Assembly (NCBI GenBank): GCA_013816275.1
Contig: JACDER010000134.1
Coordinates: 1-5,151 of the forward strand
Direction of reading: 5' to 3'
Source: Actinomycetota bacterium
GTDB lineage: Bacteria; Actinomycetota; Thermoleophilia; Gaiellales; Gaiellaceae
DNA length: 5,151 nucleotides
Of the stretch, positions 1-5,151 are shown piece after piece. Position 1 is the stretch's first letter; each line of letters begins with the position of its first letter. Position numbers and translations under genes: made by a program. The notes below the pieces were generated by a model, which did not search any database, was not told the DNA's origin, and saw only the letters and a program-made list of their open reading frames with translations.

Positions 1-396
1 GACGGAGATAAGACCGGCGTCCACTCCGAGCGCACCGGCGAGGGCGGACGCCATCTCTCGGCGCCTTCCTGCAATCCGAGGCTCCTCGCCGACGAGCACG
101 CAGGCCGCGTTCACCAACTCGTACCCGTCTGCCTGCACCCTCCGGTGGGCCTCCGCCAGCATGTCCAGCGAGTCGATGCCTTCGAGAGCGGGATCGTCCG
201 AGGGAAACAGCGTCCCGATGTCGCCCAGGTTCGCCGCGCCGAGCAGGGCGTCGACGAGCGCGTGGGCGATCACGTCTCCGTCCGAGTGGCCCACGAGCCC
301 GCGCGGATGATCGAACGGCACGCCGCCGAGCACGAGCGGAACTCCCTCGGCCAGCGCGTGCGCGTCCACCCCGATTCCGACGCGGAACTCGCTCAT
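1..396 (-). CDS. ispF: 2-C-methyl-D-erythritol 2,4-cyclodiphosphate synthase, N-terminal part (runs off left edge)
   Basis: IspF converts CDP-methylerythritol 2-phosphate to the cyclic diphosphate MEcPP, releasing CMP, in the cytosolic MEP isoprenoid pathway. Translating the minus strand from the ATG at 396 gives 132 open codons to the window edge. The start reads MSEFRVGIGVDAH, whose D11-x-H13 pair matches the family metal ligands. The signature GHSDGDV follows at about 36-42, with H45 as the third expected metal ligand, then ALLGAANLGDIGTLFP at about 58-73. Against the usual length of about 160 residues, some 25-30 C-terminal residues are missing, including the expected late Thr/Glu motif, so this end is cut by the window and is not evidence of a broken gene. 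The ATG overlaps the TGA of the PHP gene as ATGA, and an AGGA lies 9 bases upstream (406-409), which supports this start and suggests translational coupling. Family assignment is very secure. Confidence 0.96.
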   Translation of the reverse strand, partial: MSEFRVGIGVDAHALAEGVPLVLGGVPFDHPRGLVGHSDGDVIAHALVDALLGAANLGDIGTLFPSDDPALEGIDSLDMLAEAHRRVQADGYELVNAACVLVGEEPRIAGRRREMASALAGALGVDAGLISV

Positions 397-1214
397 CCGA
401 GCGGTTCCTGCCGCGCCTGCCGCGACTCGAAGACCGTCACCGTCTCGTATCCGGCGCGCCGCAGCAGCGCAACCGCCTGGTCGAGGTCGCGCCCGACGTC
501 GCCGGGCAGGTGCGCATCCGACGCCGTGGTCACCGGGATGCCGCGGCCTCGACACGCCTCGAGGAAGCCGGGATCCGGATACAGCTCGCCGACGAGCTTG
601 CGCAGACCGGCCGTCGACACCTCGACGGCGATTCCCGCCGCCTCGATCGCCGCCGCCGTCTCGTCGTGGTGGAGAAACACGTCTTCGCTCGCCGGCCTCA
701 TCCCGAAGATCTTGACCAGGTCCGGGTGGGCGAGGACGTCGAACAGTCCGCTGCGGGCGGCCGCGCGCAGCGCGATGAAGTAGCGCCGCCACACCTCCTC
801 GACCGGAAAGTGCTTCCACAGGCCTTCGTTGGGCTCGGCGTCGATCGCGTGCCCCTCGATCTCGTGCACCGACCCGAGCACGAAATCCCAGGGATACGGC
901 TCGAGCAGGTCGTGCATCTCCCGCTCGCGACCCGGTACGTAGTCGACCTCGAGCCCGAGCTTGACCGGGAAGCCGCGGCGCTTGCCCTCGAGGACGGCGT
1001 CGCAGTAGCGATCGAGGTCGTAGACACACCGCTCCGTGTAATACGGCATCGTCCAGAGCTCGCGCGTCTGGCGGAAGTAATAGACGTGCTCCGTGAAGCC
1101 GATCTCGTCGACGCCCCGCTCAGCCGCAACCTCGACGAAGCGCTCGAGCGCCTCCACGGTGTGGTCGATCTCCTCTCGCGGCGAGCGCAGATGCATGTGG
1201 TAGTCGATGATCAC
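393..1214 (-). CDS. PHP-domain phosphoesterase, histidinol-phosphatase (HisJ/HisK-like) family
   Basis: The 273-residue product is a stand-alone PHP domain, a metal-dependent phosphoesterase barrel. The conserved ligand-bearing motifs appear in order: DYHMHL (H6, H8), GFTEH (E42, H43), GLEVDY (E89), GSVHEIEG (H117), LAHPDL (H163) and SDAH (D233, H235). This looks like a complete trinuclear metal site, so the enzyme is probably active. Length and the STAGLRK segment (200-206) fit the histidinol-phosphate phosphatase branch, which makes histidinol from histidinol phosphate; members of this family can have other phosphorylated substrates, so the substrate is not settled. I chose the GTG at 1214 because the conserved sequence starts at once (VIIDYHMH) and the codon overlaps the ispD stop as GTGA. 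A longer open frame upstream (to 1505) only shadows ispD. The 3' end overlaps ispF as ATGA. No other histidine gene is in the window, so context gives no support for a histidine role. Confidence 0.9.
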   Translation of the reverse strand: MIIDYHMHLRSPREEIDHTVEALERFVEVAAERGVDEIGFTEHVYYFRQTRELWTMPYYTERCVYDLDRYCDAVLEGKRRGFPVKLGLEVDYVPGREREMHDLLEPYPWDFVLGSVHEIEGHAIDAEPNEGLWKHFPVEEVWRRYFIALRAAARSGLFDVLAHPDLVKIFGMRPASEDVFLHHDETAAAIEAAGIAVEVSTAGLRKLVGELYPDPGFLEACRGRGIPVTTASDAHLPGDVGRDLDQAVALLRRAGYETVTVFESRQARQEPLG

Positions 1215-1951
1215 GACGACAGCCAACCCTCGACCAGGGCAAGGTCCTCGGCGCTCGTCACCTTCAAGAGCTGCCGATCGCCGGGAACGACCCTGACCCG
1301 CCCGCCGGCCGCCTCGACCAGAGCCGCACAGTCGCTTGCGCCCGCGACTCCTCCGCCGAGAGCCGTGCGCAGGACGTCCGCGGCGAAGGCCTGGGGCGTC
1401 TGAACCGCCACGAGCTCGCTGCGGTCGAGCGTCTCGACGATCTCGTCCCCGCGCACGCGCTTCACGGTGTCGGCCACCGGCAACCCGGGCACGGCGCCGT
1501 CCCAACTCTCCGATAGCGGTGCGAGCACGCGCTCGATCACGTCATCCGGAATCAACGGACGCGCCGCATCGTGGACGAGGATCACCGCAGCCTGTTCGGC
1601 GACCTCTCCCACTCCCGCCCGAACGGACTCGGCCCTGGTGTCGCCGCCGGCCACGCAGGAGCTCACCTTCGAGCAGCCGAGCTCCTCGGCGAGCAGGATC
1701 GCGGGCTCTTCCCAGCCCGGAGGGGCGACGACGACGATCTCGTCGATCCAGGCACTCTCCTCCAGCCGCTCCAGGCTTTCCGCCAGCAGCGGGCGCCCAC
1801 CAAGATTGGCGAACGCCTTGGGGTGCTCCGAGCCGAGCCGCTCGCCGCGACCCGCGGCGACGACGACAGCCCAGACGCCGCTACGCCCCTGCGCCGACCT
1901 TCGCCTTCTTCTTCGACTTCTTGACGCCGACGCCGGAGAGGACGTCCTCAA
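1211..1951 (-). CDS. ispD: 2-C-methyl-D-erythritol 4-phosphate cytidylyltransferase; start uncertain
   Basis: IspD joins CTP and methylerythritol phosphate to form CDP-methylerythritol, two steps before IspF. Numbered from the TTG at 1951, the nucleotide-binding loop is VVVAAGRGERLG (29-40) followed by HPKAF, the IspD signature VHDAARPLI is at 126-134, DTVKRV at 161-166, TPQAF at 185-189 and KVTSAEDLALVE near the C-terminus. These cover the whole family core. The start is a problem: no ATG, GTG or TTG lies in frame between the conserved sheet strand and the TTG at 1951, which is 71 bases inside carD. That start adds about 25 Ser/Arg-rich residues unlike normal IspD, and its nearest purine-rich element (GAAGAGG) is 12 bases away. 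Alternatively a GTC at 1876, 4 bases beyond the carD stop and 9 bases after AGGGG, would give a normal 221-residue protein but needs a non-standard start. Function is secure; the 5' end is not. Confidence 0.94.
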   Translation of the reverse strand: MRTSSPASASRSRRRRRRSAQGRSGVWAVVVAAGRGERLGSEHPKAFANLGGRPLLAESLERLEESAWIDEIVVVAPPGWEEPAILLAEELGCSKVSSCVAGGDTRAESVRAGVGEVAEQAAVILVHDAARPLIPDDVIERVLAPLSESWDGAVPGLPVADTVKRVRGDEIVETLDRSELVAVQTPQAFAADVLRTALGGGVAGASDCAALVEAAGGRVRVVPGDRQLLKVTSAEDLALVEGWLSS

Positions 1952-2408
1952 GCCAGAGGGCAGCCTCTTCCTCGTCCATGTCCTTGGCGTACATCAGCTC
2001 GCTCGAGAGGATCTTCTTCGCCTTCACGAACATCTGCTTCTCACCGGTGGACAGGCCCTTCTCGTGATCGCGAAGAGACAGGTTGCGGACGACCTCGGCC
2101 AGCTCGAAGATGTCGCCGGTCTTCATCTTGTCCCGGTTGTGCTTGAAGCGCCGGTTCCAGTTCTTCGGCATCACCGTGCCGTTGCCGGTGAGCGCCTTGA
2201 CCACCTGCTCGACCATCGCCTCGTCGATCACCTTGCGCAGACCGACCTTCTCGACGTTCTCGCACGGCACGTTCACCGTCATGTCGTTGTGCAGGATCTT
2301 GATCGTGAGGTATTCGCGTTTCTGGGCGAGCACCTCCCGCTCCTCTTTCCGGACCACGGTTCCTGCCCCGTGGTGGGGGTACACGACCTTGTCGCCGACT
2401 TTGTACAA
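1881..2408 (-). CDS. carD: CarD/CdnL-family RNA polymerase-binding transcription factor
   Basis: CarD binds the RNA polymerase beta subunit and stabilises open promoter complexes, notably at rRNA promoters; it is essential in mycobacteria. The 175-residue product starts with the Tudor-like RNAP-interaction domain (YKVGDKVVYPHHGAGTV, then EYLTIKI and MTVNVPCENVEKVG up to about residue 57). A helical DNA-binding domain follows, with PKNWNRRFKHN at about 81-91; its tryptophan (W84) corresponds to the mycobacterial CarD residue that contacts the upstream edge of the transcription bubble. Next come EVVRNLSLRDHEKGLSTGEK and a final acidic helix. A lysine-rich tail (KKSKKKAK, about 163-170) extends past the usual end. 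I chose the TTG at 2408 because AAGGGAGGG ends 4 bases upstream and because it matches the usual N-terminus. An in-frame ATG at 2453 has no ribosome binding site and would add 15 atypical residues. The gene appears to lead the carD-ispD-PHP-ispF operon. Confidence 0.96.
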   Translation of the reverse strand: MYKVGDKVVYPHHGAGTVVRKEEREVLAQKREYLTIKILHNDMTVNVPCENVEKVGLRKVIDEAMVEQVVKALTGNGTVMPKNWNRRFKHNRDKMKTGDIFELAEVVRNLSLRDHEKGLSTGEKQMFVKAKKILSSELMYAKDMDEEEAALWLEDVLSGVGVKKSKKKAKVGAGA

Positions 2409-2412
2409 GCGA

Positions 2413-2421
2413 CCCTCCCTT
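2413..2421 (-). promoter_or_regulatory. Shine-Dalgarno sequence that fixes the TTG start of carD
   Basis: On the minus strand the sequence reads AAGGGAGGG, then TCGC, then TTG. It is the strongest ribosome binding site in the window, correctly spaced for the TTG at 2408 and not for the in-frame ATG at 2453. It therefore decides the carD start. Confidence 0.85.
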
Positions 2422-2441
2422 TCCGCCCGTATTCGCAAAGA

Positions 2442-2468
2442 CGCCGGCGACATCGATACTCGCCGGCG
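2442..2468 (-). promoter_or_regulatory. Perfect 9-bp hairpin in the carD mRNA leader
   Basis: The minus strand reads CGCCGGCGA, a 9-base loop GTATCGATG, then TCGCCGGCG, a perfect and very GC-rich stem. It lies 33 bases before the carD start codon and only about 5 bases after the expected transcription start, so the mRNA would begin almost directly with this hairpin. It is followed by TCTTT, too short a T tract for a convincing terminator. Possible roles are 5'-end mRNA protection, attenuation or a protein-binding site; none is proven. The loop's last three bases are an in-frame ATG. Confidence 0.6.
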
Positions 2469-2479
2469 GAACAGGTCTC

Positions 2480-2509
2480 AGTATAGCTGAAACTGCTCGA
2501 AAACGCCAG
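2480..2509 (-). promoter_or_regulatory. Probable housekeeping-type promoter of carD
   Basis: The minus strand carries TATACT (2485 to 2480), five of six matches to the -10 consensus TATAAT. CTGGCG (2509 to 2504) sits 18 bases upstream as a weak -35. Transcription would begin near 2473, giving a leader of about 65 bases before the TTG at 2408. The -10 is convincing in this GC-rich background; the -35 is poor, which would fit a promoter helped by an activator or by CarD itself, but that is inference. Confidence 0.5.
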
Positions 2510-2514
2510 TTTTC
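2499..2514. repeat. Inverted repeat overlapping the carD -35 region
   Basis: GAAAAC, a 4-base spacer GCCA, and GTTTTC form a perfect 6-base inverted repeat covering the proposed -35 of carD. Its position makes it a candidate operator, but it is short and could be chance in this AT-richer stretch. Confidence 0.4.
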
Positions 2515-2539
2515 CAGGGGTTTTGAGGGAAAATCCCTG
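2515..2539. repeat. Inverted repeat upstream of the carD promoter
   Basis: CAGGGGTTTT and AAAATCCCTG flank a 5-base loop (GAGGG). Nine of ten positions pair and the tenth is G/T. It abuts the 6-base inverted repeat at 2499-2514 and lies just upstream of the proposed -35. It could be a regulator-binding site or a weak terminator element for read-through from disA; neither strand has a clear T tract directly after it. Confidence 0.4.
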
Positions 2540-2540
2540 C

Positions 2541-2580
2541 TCAGAGCGGACTACGCCTGCAGGTATCGATCGACGAGATT
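2541..2580 (-). repeat. Downstream duplicate of the disA 3' end (direct repeat copy 1)
   Basis: This 40-base stretch matches 2644-2683 at 39 positions, offset by exactly 103 bases. Read on the minus strand it contains the last nine disA codons (for NLVDRYLQA) and the TAG stop without any change. The only mismatch (2548 versus 2651) falls after the stop. Flanking bases do not match on either side, so it is a discrete duplicated block, not part of a longer tandem repeat. No ribosome binding site or start precedes it, so it is not a gene. It resembles a duplicated 3' gene end left by site-specific integration or a small insertion. Confidence 0.9.
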
Positions 2581-2583
2581 CAA

Positions 2584-2610
2584 CGCGGGGGAACCCAGGG
2601 TTCCCCCGCG
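2584..2610 (-). terminator. Perfect GC-rich palindrome between the repeats, possible disA terminator
   Basis: CGCGGGGGAACCC and GGGTTCCCCCGCG are exact reverse complements separated by one base. In RNA this gives a stem of about 12 base pairs with a three-base loop, starting about 43 bases after the disA stop. The position fits a terminator between disA and carD. Only TTGAAT follows on the minus strand rather than a T tract, so it would be an atypical terminator of the kind seen in GC-rich bacteria. A dispersed palindromic repeat is the main alternative. Confidence 0.5.
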
Positions 2611-2643
2611 AGCCCCTTCCTTAAGTGACTCGGAGCCGCCGCT

Positions 2644-2683
2644 TCAGAGCAGACTACGCCTGCAGGTATCGATCGACGAGATT
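2644..2683 (-). repeat. Direct repeat copy 2, overlapping the end of disA
   Basis: This is the native copy of the 40-base repeat, covering disA's last nine codons, the TAG stop and ten bases beyond. The other copy lies at 2541-2580. The 63 bases between the copies hold the palindrome at 2584-2610 and no open frame of note. Confidence 0.9.
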
Positions 2684-3814
2684 GTGCTCCTGCAGCCGGC
2701 GCAGTCCCTCGCGGATCTCCCGGGCGCGAGCCTGCCCGACACCCTCGACCGCCTCCAGCTCGCGTCCGGACGCGCGGAGGATCGCTTCCAGCCCTTCGAG
2801 ATTCCCGACCACCCGCCTGGCGACGTTTTCGGGCAGCCGCGGGATCTGCGAAAGGACCCGGAGCCCCCGCGGTGTGACCGCGTAGTCGAGTGGATTGACG
2901 CTGCGCGGGTACCCGAGCACCTCAGCGAGCTCCTCCGATTCGAGCAGCTGTTGATACGACAGCGCGCCCAGCCGCTCGAGCGTCTCCTCGATGCTCGGTT
3001 CACCGTTCTCGGCCTGGTAGTCGAAGATGACCGCCGCCTTCTCGCGCGGAACGTCGGCCATCAGCTCTTCCAGCCGGATCCTGATCAGACGACCCTCGGA
3101 CCCGAGCTCGAGGCAGTCCCGCTCGACCTCCACGGCCATCCGCGTCGTCAGCTCCGCCCGCTGAAGCACGACCAGGACGTCGTCCAGCATGACCGCGTTC
3201 TGGAACTCGAGCGCGGTCAGTCGCATGAGCACCTGCTCCAGCCGCTGCCGGTAGGTCTCGACGGTTGCCACGGCCTGGTTCGTCTTGGCGAGCACGTCCG
3301 CGATCGATTCGAGCTGGTAGCGGATCTGGCCCATGAAGAGCGTGACCGTCTCGCGCTGCTGCGAGATCGAGATCACGAGCGCCCCGGTCTGCTTCGCGAC
3401 ACGCTCGGCCGTCCTGTGCCTGGTGCCCGTCTCGTCCGAAGGGATGGCCGGGTCGGGCATGAGCTGGACGTTCGCGTAGGCGAGCGACCGCATCTCGGTG
3501 TCGACGATGATCGCGCCGTCCATCTTCGCCAGCTCGTACAGGAGCTGGGGGCTGAAGTCCAGATCCAGGCGCATGCCGCCAGAGAACATGAATTCGAGCT
3601 CCGAGGGCTCGCCGATCACGATCAGCGCGCCGCTGCGGGCGCGGATGATGTCGTCGATTCCCTGCCTCAGGTCGGTTCCGGGCGCGACCCGGCGGATCGC
3701 GGCGAGCAGCTTTGGATCGCGGCGCGTGTCCTGCTCGAGCGGACGGCGCTGCACACCCGCGTGCGTACGCGGCCGCTCTTCTCTATGTCTGCCCTCGGTC
3801 TTCAACGAGCCCAT
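2654..3814 (-). CDS. disA: DNA integrity scanning diadenylate cyclase (c-di-AMP synthase) DisA
   Basis: DisA condenses two ATP into c-di-AMP and scans DNA; branched structures stop its synthesis. From the ATG at 3814 the product has 386 residues. The N-terminal DAC domain shows APGTDLRQGI, the catalytic DGA motif in LAKMDGAIIVD (D99), ANVQLMPDP, and the ATP-binding RHR motif in GTRHRTAERVAKQTG (R132-R134). A helical linker follows, then LGYP, IPRLPENV and a helix-hairpin-helix DNA-binding tail with VEGVG at about 356-360. All key residues are present. The start is uncertain: the ATG overlaps radA by 32 bases and lacks a close ribosome binding site. A GTG at 3754 would give 366 residues, nearer the Bacillus length of about 360, and lies 28 bases after radA; it also lacks a good site. 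The neighbour radA is meaningful because RadA is known to inhibit DisA. The last codons are duplicated downstream. Confidence 0.96.
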   Translation of the reverse strand: MGSLKTEGRHREERPRTHAGVQRRPLEQDTRRDPKLLAAIRRVAPGTDLRQGIDDIIRARSGALIVIGEPSELEFMFSGGMRLDLDFSPQLLYELAKMDGAIIVDTEMRSLAYANVQLMPDPAIPSDETGTRHRTAERVAKQTGALVISISQQRETVTLFMGQIRYQLESIADVLAKTNQAVATVETYRQRLEQVLMRLTALEFQNAVMLDDVLVVLQRAELTTRMAVEVERDCLELGSEGRLIRIRLEELMADVPREKAAVIFDYQAENGEPSIEETLERLGALSYQQLLESEELAEVLGYPRSVNPLDYAVTPRGLRVLSQIPRLPENVARRVVGNLEGLEAILRASGRELEAVEGVGQARAREIREGLRRLQEHNLVDRYLQA

Positions 3815-5123
3815 GCTTGATCGCGTGCCGGAGAGTCTCCGCCTCCGTCTTGCGAAGTTTGCCACGAAGATTCGAACCGGCCGCGACGAGCACCTCCGCG
3901 AGCCCGAGCTTCGCGCACTCCTCCAGCCGGCGCTCGGCCTGGGTTGCCGGGCGCAGGCGCCCGGTCAGCCCGATCTCGCCGAAGGCGGCCAGCGACTCGC
4001 GGACAGGAGCGCTCCGAGCCGCGGATGCGATGGCGAGCGCGACGGGCAGGTCTGCGCCGGGCTCGTCGATCCGCAGCCCGCCCGCCACGTTGACGAACAC
4101 GTCCGCCTGGCCGAGAGGCAGGCCGGCGTGGCGGGACAGGACGGCGACGATCATCGCGAGCCGCTTCGGGTCGACGCCGGTACCGACGCGGCGAGGCATG
4201 GCCAGGTCGGTCGGCGACACGAGCGCCTGGATCTCGAGCAGGATCGGGCGCGTCCCCTCGAGCGCGCACGCGACGGCGGCTCCCGCGTCTCCGGTCTGGG
4301 TGCGGCCGAAGAGCTCCGAAGGGTTGGGAACACCCTCGAGACCCGTTCCGGTCATCTCGAACACGCCGAGCTCGTTCGTCGAGCCGAACCGGTTCTTCAC
4401 CGCACGCAGCACGCGATGCTCGTGGTAGCGGTCCCCCTCGAACTGGAGCACGCAGTCGACGAGGTGCTCGAGCACGCGAGGCCCTGCAACCGAGCCGTCC
4501 TTCGTGACGTGGCCGACCAGGATCGTCGCGATCCCCGACTCCTTGGCGACCCGAAGGAGCCGGCCGGCGGCCTCGCGTACCTGCGCCACCGAGCCGGGCG
4601 CCGAGCCGATCTCGGCCGAGTAGAGCGTCTGCACCGAGTCGATCACGCAGACCGCGGGCCGCTCCTTTTCCAACGTGGCGCAGACGGCATCGAGCTCGGT
4701 CTCGGCGAGGATCTCGACGCTGCCGGCGCCGCCGAGTCGTGCCGCCCGCAGCTTGACCTGCGCGACCGATTCTTCACCGGTCACCAGGAGCGCGCGCCGA
4801 TCGGCGCTCATCGCCGCCAGCGCCGTCAGCAGGAGCGTCGACTTGCCGACCCCGGGCTCGCCCCCGACGAGGACGAGCGAGGCCGGCACGAGGCCGCCGC
4901 CGAGGACCCGGTCGAGCTCGGGGACGCCGGTCGAAATCCGCTCGGCCTCGTCGACCTCGACGTCCACGAGCCGGAGGAGCGGCCGTGCGGCCGCCTTGCC
5001 GGCCGGCTCCGGACTCTCCTCCGCCAGGGTCCCGAACGCGCCGCAGCCCGGGCAGCGCCCGAACCACCGTCCGGCGGAGTATCCGCACTCCGCGCAGGCA
5101 TATTTGACTGCCGCCTTGGCCAT
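3783..5123 (-). CDS. radA: DNA repair protein RadA/Sms, branch-migration ATPase
   Basis: RadA is a RecA-like hexameric helicase that promotes branch migration of recombination intermediates. The 446-residue product is full length for the family. It has an N-terminal four-cysteine zinc finger (C10, C13, C24, C27), Walker A GGEPGVGKST (87-96), a Walker B strand VCVIDSVQTL (158-167), and the RadA-specific KNRFG motif (243-247). A Lon-protease-like C-terminal domain of scaffold type includes NVAGGLRIDEPGADLPVALAIASA (given here as landmarks between about 345 and 368) and GEIGLTGRLRP (about 382-392). The ATG at 5123 gives the standard start MAKAAVKYACAECGY; a GGAAAGG sits 3 bases upstream, closer than ideal. 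The TAG at 3783 lies inside or just before disA, so the two are probably co-transcribed. What lies upstream beyond 5151 is not visible, so any promoter is unknown. Confidence 0.97.
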   Translation of the reverse strand: MAKAAVKYACAECGYSAGRWFGRCPGCGAFGTLAEESPEPAGKAAARPLLRLVDVEVDEAERISTGVPELDRVLGGGLVPASLVLVGGEPGVGKSTLLLTALAAMSADRRALLVTGEESVAQVKLRAARLGGAGSVEILAETELDAVCATLEKERPAVCVIDSVQTLYSAEIGSAPGSVAQVREAAGRLLRVAKESGIATILVGHVTKDGSVAGPRVLEHLVDCVLQFEGDRYHEHRVLRAVKNRFGSTNELGVFEMTGTGLEGVPNPSELFGRTQTGDAGAAVACALEGTRPILLEIQALVSPTDLAMPRRVGTGVDPKRLAMIVAVLSRHAGLPLGQADVFVNVAGGLRIDEPGADLPVALAIASAARSAPVRESLAAFGEIGLTGRLRPATQAERRLEECAKLGLAEVLVAAGSNLRGKLRKTEAETLRHAIKHGLVEDRGQT

Positions 5124-5151
5124 CAGCCTTTCCGGTGCCTGGAGCGAAAGA

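Noticed and set aside
510..1403. Plus-strand open frame of 297 codons opposite the PHP gene
   Set aside because: The opposite strand encodes a PHP domain with its ligand-bearing motifs intact; this frame is a shadow with no family signature.
1215..1505. N-terminal extension of the PHP gene up to an upstream ATG
   Set aside because: The extra 97 residues are Arg/Gly-rich and overlap ispD out of frame. The GTG at 1214 gives the standard family N-terminus and a GTGA overlap.
2409..2453. carD start at the ATG at 2453
   Set aside because: No ribosome binding site precedes it, it lies in a hairpin loop, and the family N-terminus and a strong AAGGGAGGG both point to the TTG at 2408.
1467..2486. 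Plus-strand open frame of 339 codons across ispD and carD
   Set aside because: It runs opposite two certain genes and through the carD control region, and its composition is low-complexity shadow sequence.
2541..2580. Copy 1 of the repeat as a remnant of a second disA gene
   Set aside because: Only the last nine codons and stop are present and no further disA similarity is seen on either side, so it is a short block duplication and not a decayed paralogue.
2541..2683. CRISPR array or tandem repeat
   Set aside because: There are only two copies, the repeat is part of a coding sequence, and no third unit or regular spacer is present.
2684..3820. Plus-strand open frame of 378 codons opposite disA
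   Set aside because: It mirrors disA codons in a GC-rich genome, has no recognisable domain, and its Arg/Leu/Asp-rich composition is typical of an antisense shadow.

Overview
This is a fully coding-dense, high-GC window with every recognisable gene on the minus strand. From right to left they are radA, disA, a 245-base intergenic gap, carD, ispD, a PHP-family phosphoesterase gene, and the first 132 codons of ispF, which runs off the left edge. The gene set (DisA and CarD together, strongly GC-biased codons, TTG and GTG starts) points to an actinobacterium. It is chromosomal and housekeeping in character. I lean towards a deep-branching class such as Thermoleophilia rather than Streptomyces or Mycobacterium, because radA-disA and carD-ispD-ispF all face the same way; that placement is inference only.

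Right part (about 2654-5123): radA encodes the RadA/Sms branch-migration ATPase, with zinc finger, Walker A, KNRFG motif and Lon-like C-terminal domain. disA overlaps it or follows closely and encodes the diadenylate cyclase that makes c-di-AMP. Its DGA and RHR motifs and its helix-hairpin-helix DNA-binding tail are intact. In Bacillus and mycobacteria RadA is known to bind and restrain DisA, so the pair links recombination intermediates to c-di-AMP signalling.

Centre (2409-2653): this non-coding gap holds the most unusual structure in the window. The last 30 bases of disA (nine codons plus stop) and the next 10 bases are repeated 103 bases further downstream with one mismatch. Between the copies lies a perfect 13-base inverted repeat that could act as a terminator. 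Next come two AT-richer inverted repeats, a TATACT -10 candidate for carD, and a 9-base-pair hairpin in the carD leader.

Left part (1-2408): carD begins at a TTG behind a strong Shine-Dalgarno sequence and encodes an RNA polymerase-binding transcription factor. ispD and ispF encode two enzymes of the MEP isoprenoid pathway. A PHP hydrolase gene sits between them, joined by 4-base stop/start overlaps on both sides, so the three are probably translationally coupled. ispD has no ordinary start codon near its conserved N-terminus; its only canonical in-frame start lies 71 bases inside carD.

I see no tRNA, rRNA, CRISPR array, IS element or phage gene. I also see no wholly unknown system. The points worth a second look are the duplicated disA tail, the carD control region, the ispD start and the PHP gene inserted within the isoprenoid operon.
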